From positions 199,052 through 233,609 of the forward strand of contig NW_003122422.1 in NCBI RefSeq assembly GCF_000003605.2: DNA of 34,558 nt. Direction: 5' to 3'. The position numbers and the translations under genes are program-made. Shown piece after piece: positions 10,901-18,400 of the stretch. Origin of the DNA: Saccoglossus kowalevskii. Its lineage: Eukaryota; Hemichordata; Enteropneusta; Harrimaniidae. How positions within the stretch are numbered: the stretch's first letter is position 1; each line of letters starts with the position of its first letter. The notes under the pieces are model-generated. The model made no database searches. It worked only from the letters and a program-made list of their open reading frames with translations, and had not been told where the DNA came from.

Positions 10901-12015
10901 AATATATTAAATTTTAAAATAACCGTGGTGCATATTAATCACATTCTTGACTTTTAGTGAAGTATTCCTAACGAAAAAGAAGCTATACGCCAGTATGTGT
11001 TGATTAAACAGTACACAGAAAGCCAATTCGTGCCACAGTATTTATCGCTGCAATTTGAAATTTTTTTTACTTAATAACTATAATTTCCCGCATGCTGCAA
11101 TGAAAAAAAATCATGATATTGACCACTAAAATTTTAATATGAGAACAAATCACTGAGAAGGGTTATAATTTTGCCCATTTAGAAAATTAATATCATTCGT
11201 AACTACAAATGTATATTTCCCGATGCTCTTGGAAGTAATGAATAATTAACATACAATTCGTAAGCGTAGCTAAGTACATTCATATGATTCCCTACAAATC
11301 TGTTTGACACTCAAAGTAAAGGTGGGACATGTAATAAATATGTTATCACCTTATATTACCAATTCGTATAATAGGTTTACGTAATGGGCTAGTATTATCC
11401 ACGAACGTAATATGTTTAAATCTAAATCATAATGAGGTTGAGGTATACATTTTTTTTATAATATACATAATATATTTGTTATTATTCGAAAATAATCGAT
11501 GTGTTGAGTATATTTGATTTTGGTTTAATACTATAGTCAAATATGGTCGCTTTTTGCTTAAAACAATATCCCGGAAATAGCGTTGATAAGTATTCTATAC
11601 TAATGATATAACAAAAATACCTTCTGTGATTTGTTGAATTGTTCTCATTTCCATGACCACACTTGTCATACTTGTCCGCGTGCACCTATGAATAATACAA
11701 GAATTGACATTATGTAAATCCGTAATCTGAATATCTAAAAATTAACGACAAATCAAAAACCGACAAACCATTTGAAGTCAAACCTACCTACGGGGTAAAA
11801 CATCCTCTTTATCTAAAAGGTAAAATTAGAACAAACTTTGTTATTTTTATGTTTGAACCTCAACGTAGACAATTTTTATACTATCATAACTTTTAATTTA
11901 CCTTTTCTACGTCTCCATAAACAAAAAAATATTGTAATAACAACTAGGATCACAGCAACGATTACCAATAAGGTCACTTTCGTCACATCCTCCTCCATGT
12001 TGCTTGACTCCATAA
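4865..12015 (-). CDS. receptor-type tyrosine kinase, FGFR/VEGFR/RET-like kinase domain, no ectodomain found
   Basis: Fourteen exons join in frame (11902-12015 or 10638-10751 as first coding exon, then 10351-10430, 10006-10189, 9833-9885, 9482-9626, 9309-9376, 8851-9046, 8513-8623, 6666-6853, 6098-6211, 5714-5825, 5525-5621, 5087-5186, 4865-4981). From the ATG inside the 12015 exon the protein is 558 residues: TM helix about 12-33, juxtamembrane to about 245, kinase from about 245 to 515. Seen: GKGSFG near 249, VAIK lysine near 276, HRDLAARN near 382, DFG near 402, SDVWSFG, and [10 protein letters not shown]. The kinase insert carries YENI; YENV and YINL lie in the juxtamembrane region and tail. 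Known: such kinases are membrane receptors that phosphorylate tyrosines after dimerisation. Unusual: no Ig or other ectodomain exon was found upstream, and the activation loop is short with one tyrosine. A decayed Tc1 element sits in the intron between 8513 and 6853. The 14-exon chain is firm; the N terminus is not. Confidence 0.9.
5087..5186 (-). CDS. kinase gene exon 13
   Basis: Acceptor gcag, donor GAAG|gtaagt; 100 nt, phase 2 to 0. It encodes [18 protein letters not shown], the conserved subdomain XI of tyrosine kinases. Confidence 0.95.
5525..5621 (-). CDS. kinase gene exon 12
   Basis: Acceptor aaag, donor CACT|gtgagt; 97 nt, phase 1 to 2. It encodes [20 protein letters not shown] and RLRKP, subdomain X. 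Confidence 0.9.
5714..5825 (-). CDS. kinase gene exon 11: P+1 loop and helix F
   Basis: Acceptor ccag, donor CTAG|gtaaca; 112 nt, phase 0 to 1. It encodes [12 protein letters not shown] and [19 protein letters not shown] instead of APE is also found in RET-like kinases. Confidence 0.95.
6098..6211 (-). CDS. kinase gene exon 10: catalytic and DFG loops
   Basis: Acceptor ccag, donor ACAG|gtacaa; 114 nt, phase 0-0. It encodes [13 protein letters not shown] and [14 protein letters not shown]: the catalytic Asp, the tyrosine-kinase AARN and the metal-binding DFG are intact. Confidence 0.95.
6666..6853 (-). CDS. kinase gene exon 9: hinge and kinase insert
   Basis: Acceptor tacag, donor ACAG|gtttgt; 188 nt, phase 1 to 0. 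The hinge is [17 protein letters not shown] (leucine gatekeeper); the insert holds [14 protein letters not shown] with a Grb2-type YENI, then [13 protein letters not shown] of helix E. Confidence 0.95.
7081..8298 (+). mobile_element. decayed Tc1/mariner-family transposon
   Basis: Inverted ends CACCGTGTCCAAAAAGT (7081) and ACTTTTGGGACACGGTG (to 8298) are bounded by TA at 7079-7080 and 8299-8300, the usual target duplication of this superfamily. Inside, the plus strand keeps pieces of a Tc1-type transposase broken by stops and frameshifts: a helix-turn-helix-like part (7176-7367) and a C-terminal part with [15 protein letters not shown], the DDE-type D-x5-H region. It lies in an intron of the minus-strand kinase gene and cannot encode a working transposase. 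Confidence 0.9.
7176..8150 (+). pseudogene. broken Tc1-like transposase
   Basis: [20 protein letters not shown] begins an N-terminal DNA-binding part at 7176; the frame stops at 7365. Later pieces (around 7771-8025 and on to about 8150) resume in shifted frames with [10 protein letters not shown] and, after a frameshift, a [12 protein letters not shown] motif. Several stops and shifts show long decay. Confidence 0.8.
8513..8623 (-). CDS. kinase gene exon 8: helix C
   Basis: Acceptor ccag, donor CAAG|gtattg; 111 nt, phase 1 to 1. It encodes [16 protein letters not shown] and [11 protein letters not shown], subdomains III-IV, with the helix C glutamate. A stronger-looking donor (gtaagt) 6 nt on breaks the frame. 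Confidence 0.9.
8851..9046 (-). CDS. kinase gene exon 7: glycine loop and VAIK
   Basis: Acceptor ttag (or 6 nt further in, same frame), donor GAAAA|gtaagt; 196 nt, phase 0 to 1. It encodes [20 protein letters not shown] with the FGQVVKG loop and VAIKMLK, subdomains I-II of a tyrosine kinase. Confidence 0.95.
9309..9376 (-). CDS. kinase gene exon 6
   Basis: Acceptor tacag, donor TAAG|gtacgt; 68 nt, phase 1 to 0, encoding [20 protein letters not shown]. Last juxtamembrane exon before the kinase fold. Confidence 0.75.
9482..9626 (-). CDS. kinase gene exon 5
   Basis: Acceptor ttcag, donor TCAC|gtgagt; 145 nt, phase 0 to 1. It encodes juxtamembrane sequence beginning [18 protein letters not shown] and ending EMTPYS, an ending similar to that of exon 3 (MIHYS), perhaps an old exon duplication. 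Confidence 0.75.
9833..9885 (-). CDS. kinase gene exon 4
   Basis: Short exon of 53 nt, acceptor ttag, donor ACAG|gtgatt, phase 1 to 0, encoding [17 protein letters not shown]. The frame joins its neighbours without a stop. Confidence 0.65.
10006..10189 (-). CDS. kinase gene exon 3: juxtamembrane with YENV and Asn run
   Basis: Acceptor tgcag, donor TTCAC|gtaagt; 184 nt, phase 0 to 1. It opens with YENVRLKNN, where Tyr-x-Asn fits a Grb2 SH2 site, and holds an AAT trinucleotide run coding for NDNNNNNE. Confidence 0.8.
10351..10430 (-). CDS. kinase gene exon 2: basic juxtamembrane segment
   Basis: Acceptor ttag, donor GACGG|gtaaga; 80 nt, phase 1 to 0. It encodes [10 protein letters not shown]... 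ending RSMRPKRR, a charged cytoplasmic stretch just inside the membrane. Confidence 0.75.
10638..10751 (-). CDS. kinase gene exon 1b: alternative transmembrane exon
   Basis: Acceptor ttag, donor CAAG|gtaaag; 114 nt, phase 1-1, the same length and phases as exon 1a, again with an ATG as first complete codon. The helix is [20 protein letters not shown] followed by FFSWIKNTQ. Using both helices in one transcript would put the kinase on the wrong face of the membrane, so the two exons are probably mutually exclusive; this is inference. Confidence 0.75.
11902..12015 (-). CDS. kinase gene exon 1a: transmembrane exon
   Basis: Starts after ctag and ends AAAAG|gtaaat; 114 nt, phase 1 to phase 1. It encodes an ATG as its first complete codon, an acidic stretch (MEEDVTK), a hydrophobic helix ([19 protein letters not shown]) and a basic stop-transfer WRRRK. 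The N-outside orientation predicted by acidic-then-basic flanks puts the kinase in the cytoplasm. Confidence 0.8.
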
Positions 12016-12248
12016 CTAGAAAATATAACGTTATTTTTAGTTCATAAATGCACATATTTCATATGATCATATATATTTTCTTGCTCTGTAGATTTTATTT
12101 TATGATCAACTTTACATGAACGTAGCAGATTTTAATTTGGGTAATAGCATCAAAGTGGACATTATGTAGAACAATCATGGCTCATATACAATTGCATGCA
12201 TCTTTAGTTTTGATTCACTCTTCCAAGATTATGTCGAATAGTATGTAT

Positions 12249-12472
12249 ATTACGAAGATACCTCAAAGTATGCACGAAGACAGTAAAAATCGAAAAGTTT
12301 AGAACAGAATCAGCAAACCCCGTTTTGTGGATTCTGGTTGAACCCTGGCGGCAGCCATGTTTGTTTTTAATATTAGAGGACGCTCACGTGCGTAATCATT
12401 CCGTATTTCGAGTTCGCATTTCCTTATATGGTAGGATAAAAATACTTCGTAAAATACCGCAAAATTACGGCT
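12249..12472 (-). repeat. dispersed repeat, minus-oriented copy
   Basis: Its reverse complement aligns with 16000-16273: shared blocks include gcggtattttacg, atcctaccatat, ggaatgattacgc, cgtcctctaat, acatggctgcc and gaggtatcttcgtaat. This copy is shorter by an internal deletion. Probably a MITE-like element; no certain target duplication seen. Confidence 0.8.
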
Positions 12473-12677
12473 CACTGTGACGATTCTATGACAAGAACAT
12501 TAATTATAATTGTGATACCAGCAAATATATTTTTACATAATTTAGTAATTTGCATTTCACCAATTTATGTATATCTGAGTATTCATTGTATCATAGAGCT
12601 ACAATTATAATGTAACAATTAATCGCAACATAGTTTGAAAAATGATGTAGACAAGGTGCAGAACTGACTCCACATAC

Positions 12678-12790
12678 CTTTAAATCACACACGACGTTTA
12701 CAAAAGTCGTAAATAATTTCGGAAGTAGCACTCATAAAGCGAATACGTGTGTTGATCAACTCAGACCAGCCACAGCAACTGTCCGTTTAC
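12678..12790 (-). promoter_or_regulatory. possible 5' untranslated exon and promoter of the kinase gene
   Basis: On the minus strand a strong donor (TTTAAAG|gtatgt) ends a candidate exon at 12678. About 130 bases upstream is an AATAAAAC TATA-like run (12807-12815). The exon contains a short upstream ORF (12735 to 12685, 16 codons then TGA), after which the next in-frame ATG would be that of either TM exon. The left edge near 12790 is a guess from TATA spacing. Confidence 0.3.
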
Positions 12791-12813
12791 TCAAGGAAGT
12801 AAATAGTTTTATT

Positions 12814-12829
12814 TGACCTTACTAGGTCA
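12814..12829. promoter_or_regulatory. everted nuclear-receptor half-sites, 4-base spacer
   Basis: TGACCT-tact-AGGTCA is a perfect everted repeat of the nuclear receptor half-site AGGTCA. It lies directly upstream of the TATA-like run proposed for the kinase gene. Whether it is bound is unknown. Confidence 0.35.
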
Positions 12830-13095
12830 ATGGTTAATAATTAAACTGTGTATGCACTGATATACCTACTCAGTGATATAGGTGTCATGCCTGTGTTGCA
12901 ATCAGGTCGCTGATAAGCTGGCAACAATCAGGTATTCTTTGTTGTATCCAGGCCGTTCATATAATATCAATTCGTAAGAGCCAACACATTGATTATTATT
13001 TTACGTCGTAAAGGTTGCTAGAGAAATGTCGACGGCTGTAACCAGCACAAATTAATAAAACCAAAAACATACCAAACCTATACGTATTCTTACAG

Positions 13096-13154
13096 AGTCA
13101 GACTTGGAATATTATAACGGGGAGCGCGTTTGTCGACAATGGCGAGGCACATCT
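13096..13154 (+). other. possible alternative first exon or 5' untranslated exon
   Basis: An interval bounded by cttacag and gtgagt, CpG-rich against its background. It contains acaATGG at 13139 with a phase-1 end that matches the Ig gene's second exon. On the minus strand it is also bounded by cacag and gtaaga, so its strand is uncertain. No signal peptide would result. Confidence 0.2.
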
Positions 13155-13159
13155 GTGAG

Positions 13160-14800
13160 TTCCTATCTGGTGTTTATATGATCGTATATTATATGTTCTT
13201 GTACATCAGAAACCAAAGAAACTAAACGGCAACATCGTATAGCTATTGAACCGGGTCTCCATTTAAGTTTAGACAGACCGTATTGGTTCAAAATTATTGA
13301 CCTGGAGTTTTAACAAGACTATCTTATGTTTTAATGCTTGTAGTCACTTAGTTTAACGATAAATTAACGACGTTGCCATGAAAGTAGATACAAATTTCTG
13401 TTGATATATAACTTGGACATCGTTTTTGTCGATGCCGTTGGGATAACAATTATTTGTCATAATTCTTTTTTTTTAAATATTGTGTCTATTTATAATTATC
13501 TTCATCATAACTTGTGCTTGTTTTAGTTATGATTGGCAATCATGAATAAAAATGAAGCAGTTCTTACAAAGTGAGTAAAGATATGATACTAATGCACTTA
13601 TGATATGTGTAAAGCATGTACTGTTTCATATGGAAAAAAAACAAAAAGAAAATATAGCAAAATTGTACATTATATAGAGCAAATGCGTAGTTTTTGTTAT
13701 TTAATTATTGATAAAAAAACACACTCAAAACCTAAAGAATATGTTATATCAGACAGATAGAAACATATTATTGTTTTCTGTCAATGCTAGCATTTACAAA
13801 CTCTATGTGTACCATTATGTTATAATAAAGTTAAACGGTTGCACGTACGTGACCACAATTGATACATATGACATCGCGTTACATATATTATGTTTATCAA
13901 TTCACACACAGTTCTGTATAAATAATACAAGTGTTTAAGTCCATGTTTTAGCCTTCCGAATATTTGTAATATATCTGTCGCCGTCGATACAATTGCAGCC
14001 TGCAACACGTAAATAAACCTTATATGGCCGAAAACCATTGATTATAACGAATAATAACGCCATGTTCCATACACATGTATTAACATGATGATGTACATGT
14101 AGTATAAACACTTTGTGTAATGTTTTTTATTATCGCCAAACAGTATATTCTTCTCAATAACGTTTTTTTATGGCTGTTATAAAAAATAACTGGCAGAGAT
14201 CGTACAAAGCAAACTAGGTCATACTACCAACCAATATGTAGTCAACGAATAGGTTAATGTTTTTTTTAATTGTTAATGTACTGAAATCTCGCCTAACAAC
14301 TCACATTCCCTTGCATGCATAGTACATTGTGTATGACAGCTTAATACAAATAATCCAGCTGAATGCTAATTCTAATTCTTAAAATTGCATCGCTAATAAG
14401 TAGAATGATAGCAAAGTGTGAAATATATCCCCATTTCTCTTGAAAACTTCTGAATCAGTGTAGAAATGACGATGCCTCTTAAATGAAAACGTGTTCACAA
14501 GCGCCACCAATCGTCAGCACACTTCGTTTTGAATTACCTCCGTCACCGAGGTAATTAGAGGTTTTTTTGCAATGAATAATATTAGTTGAAGCATTTCTAT
14601 TTTATCATAACGATATATTTAGCGTAGCAAATATACTATTTTGCAAGCTATTCATAATTACATCTGCTAACAACATAATACACGAACTTTCTAACCAACA
14701 AATACACGATAAATTAAATTTTCAAATAAAAAAAGAATATTCTTGTTATGTACGCATTTATAAGTGCATTTTTAAATATACAGATTCAAATTGACTATGA
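13160..14800. other. divergent intergenic stretch
   Basis: No exon of either flanking gene was found, apart from chance ORFs at 13708-13938 (plus) and 13820-14038 (minus) with no domain. GCGCCACCAATCG occurs at 14501-14513 and again at 15225-15237. Confidence 0.4.
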
Positions 14801-14810
14801 GAATAGTTAA

Positions 14811-14935
14811 AAGACGATGGTCGTCGCGCCGCGCCCTGTCCGATATGGGACTCATAGCAACGTGCAGAACGCTAGCAAAATACATTGTTTGTTTACATGA
14901 AATTCGAAAACGCGCTACGCGACGACCACCGCCCT
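14811..14935. mobile_element. 125-bp MITE with TTAA flanks
   Basis: A GC-rich island flanked by TTAA at 14807-14810 and 14936-14939. Its ends are inverted: AAGACGATGGTCGTCGCG at the left against AGGGCGGTGGTCGTCGCG at the right (reverse complement), 15 of 18 matching. TTAA target duplication fits a piggyBac-type or other TTAA-targeting non-autonomous element. Confidence 0.7.
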
Positions 14936-15336
14936 TTAAACTTTACCATTTCATATAAGTAATTCTACAAATTAACTCGTAATGTTCAACAGTAAATTAC
15001 CATTTCATATTTGTGAATTTCATGACAATGACGAATGTGTGTTTCAAATGAAATTGCAGAGTTTGTAGTATATTATTATTTGCATATTATAGCGTGATGA
15101 CTCTCTACGTGGTCGACATCGTCACATTTCTGATAGTATGATTTTAAATCTGAATAGAGCATTCTTCATCAAGAAAATGCCCGTCTGATAATTTAGTTAT
15201 GTCACATAATGTCAACATTAACCAGCGCCACCAATCGATATGTTGTCGGACGTTTTTACATATTAACTGTAATGTCACAGTTCATACAATCTCCCAGTGA
15301 CAAGTAGACACGGGTTACTTGATGCAAGAACTAAAC

Positions 15337-15409
15337 ATGTGTATGAGATTCACACACGTGTATTGTCAATTGGTATGGTTAATTATATCTACTGTACTGT
15401 ATCGTGGAG
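15337..15409 (+). CDS. Ig gene exon 1: signal peptide
   Basis: ATG at 15337 (a second in-frame ATG is 6 nt on). The product has a short polar start, hydrophobic CQLVWLIISTVLY and then RG, a typical signal peptide. Donor GGAG|gtaagt, phase 1. Confidence 0.8.
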
Positions 15410-18400
15410 GTAAGTTGATAATGGTTAGAATATACAACACATGAATCTATCACGTCAGTTTATTTTAATGACAACGCATTGTACTAATTTGTGTTTTGTT
15501 GAATATAGCATGGTCCTATGAGTTTACAGAGACTCCGATCGACACACTTGTCTGTACTAGTAGAACTACACAGATGAACTGCTCATTCGATGGATTGTCG
15601 TTACTCGATAGAACGCGCGTACAATGGCTGCAATACAAGGAAGACATGAACGGAGCTACTGATGTGAGCATAGGCAGATATACCTTTCACGACAGTTTCA
15701 CCATTGTCGGCGATGAAAATGAAGATGAGTATCATTTACGTATAGAAAACAGTACATTGGAGTTTGAGGCAGAGTATGAATGCAAGGTGATCGGTTATGA
15801 GGCTTCCGATTTTGCTATGCTGTACGTGTTAGGTAAACATCATTTGTTATCACTAATCATTAATCTGTTTGTGTTCACATGGTTAGATGAATAGCTCATG
15901 GCACCATTTAGTTACAATTTCCAGCCTACGAGATTGCCATCGTGTTATTGTTCAATAGAACGTATATTATCATACATCTGTCACCGTAACCGTTACATCG
16001 TGCCGTAATTGTGCGGTATTTTACGGGGTATTTTCATCCTACCATATTAGGAAATGCGAATTCCAAATATGGAATGATTACGCGCGTAAGCGTCCTCTAA
16101 TAATAATAAAAAAAACATGGCTGCCACCGGGGTTTAGCCGGACTCCATACAAAGAATTTCGCTGATTCTGTTGGATTTCGGCATTCCCGATGATGTATTC
16201 TCCCTACTCCGCTGCGCGCAGCCGATACTGCCGTTGTACTGTCTTTAGGCATATTTTGAGGTATCTTCGTAATAACCTATATTCATAAACTCTTGTTTTA
16301 CTGTATCTTGATGTCTAACATACAGTGGCATAACTCACATTGAAATTCGGTCATAAATTACATAATAACGTAATTACATATTTGATTGTTGAAATATATC
16401 AGAGCATGGTCCTGTCTGTGCCGTGATTTCAAATATTGTTGTGGAAAATGAGGACGTTGTCTTCAACTGTACAATCGATAAAGCTGTTCCACCTGGTGAA
16501 CTGCTGTGGTTACAAGATGGCGACGTGATGTCACGAGAAAATGACTCTCTCGTCCACATATGGATAACGTCGTTCCATAGATCAAATAATGGTTCAGTAG
16601 TCAATTGTCAACTGGATCACGTAACTCTGCCACCACCAGATGTAACGTGTGATGAAGATATTATCATGATTGTGCAATGTAAGTAGATTCCTTTAAATTC
16701 TTTCTTGTGATTCTATTAAAGTTCAGTAAATGTAACGTCATCCATGTCTTTCATCTATTCTATTTGTATGTCACTCTCTCCGGATAACATTTTTGCATTA
16801 AGCATGAATATATTTCAGTCAGTCTATAAATCAGTCTGAAATAAATCAAAATAAACCGATATGTTGTTGGTAAAAAACAATAATGTCATGTTACACCTAA
16901 TATATTGCATAAACATAAATGTATGCCAAGAATTCATTTATTTGTTGAATTAGTTAATTGACAAATATTGATATTTTACAGCAATTTTATCAGACAAAAT
17001 AATATATGTTTCTCTAACAGACCCTCCTGTGGTAAAAATATGGAGTGAATCAATGGACACTGTCATCGAAGGTGACAGCTATGAAGCGGAATGTAGAGTT
17101 GCTGTGTATGGATTTCCAGAAGATATTAAACATTTATTTTGGAAAGGACCCGGTGGAGAAATATACGACGGATCAACTTTGTATTTACACAACGTGTCAA
17201 GAAACGATGAAGGAAACTATACATGTGTCGCTATGAATGAATATCACGATGGACGGAATGGAACTGGGACAGCGTATGTGGAATTAGATGTACAGTGTCA
17301 GTATTTGTTTAGTGTGTGAATGGTTTACAAAAAAAACAAAAAAAACATTTATATTAAATGCCATGAATAGAATCGTAAATAAAAAGGAAATTACAAGTTA
17401 AAATTTGTATCCTTTTTAAACATGTGTTTATGTGTGTCTTTGTTCTGTAGTTAGCCCAACAGTTAAAATTGTTGACGAATCCGACGGCAATGTCATCGAA
17501 AATGAAGCTTACCTAGCTAGATGTACATCATATGCCAATCCAGATCCAACATACACATGGGTGGATCCACTAGAAAACAAAATCGAGGTGGAAAATGATC
17601 AGGTGCTGGTTGTGAGTAATATTACTAGGTCACAGAATGGTTCATATACATGTGAAGCTGAAAACATATTCTGGGATAACAGTACTGGATATGGAGAATC
17701 ATTTGTGTATGTCAATGTGCAGTGTAAGTCTAAATTATACATTAGTTTAAGATATTGAAGTGAAGTACCAACTATTAACTAACACATAATGAGCGTAATA
17801 CATTATATAAATACTTCGTTTGTCACATTGCGGATTCATTGTACTGCAAAATGCTAACGCATCGTTTTTTTAATCATAATATGTCTCGATTTTCAGTCGA
17901 ACCAGCATTGTTATCCACTTTTAGTGGGGCAGTTACGAACGACGGGACATGTAAAGCTGGCGAGTCTTTCTCCGTGCAGTGTTTGGTTGTGTACGCCAAT
18001 CCAAATGAAGTTGACCTGATATGGTTGAACTCGACAACACATCAAGTTGGAGAAGATCTATTAATATTCAACCCAGTTAAAAAAGAACACACAGGAAAAT
18101 ATATATGTCATGGGAACAACACGTTTTGGGATGGTACTAATGGAAGAAATATAAGTGATGTTTTAATAGACGTTCAATGTGAGTATATACTTTTTTCTTC
18201 AAATTCAGTTAATGTAAATCCGGCATTGTGGTTTGAATATTCTCCCCATACTTCACGAAGGTAGAAACAAATGCCAACATTTTATATTGTGTATATTATG
18301 GCCACATATTGAAACTGGTTCGACGATAAACATGTGACAATTATCGGAGGGTATATTTACAGTAGCATTTACCTAATTACTGGCCATAAAGAACAAAGTA

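Noticed and set aside
11627..11685. Possible exon on the minus strand between the two TM exons ([19 protein letters not shown] frame)
   Set aside because: It has an acceptor and a weak donor, but from the phase-1 TM exon it reads into a stop at once, and the open frame needs a phase no neighbour supplies.
13708..14038. Overlapping plus and minus ORFs that might be kinase ectodomain exons
   Set aside because: No Cys-Trp-Cys Ig pattern, no proper splice borders and low-complexity composition.
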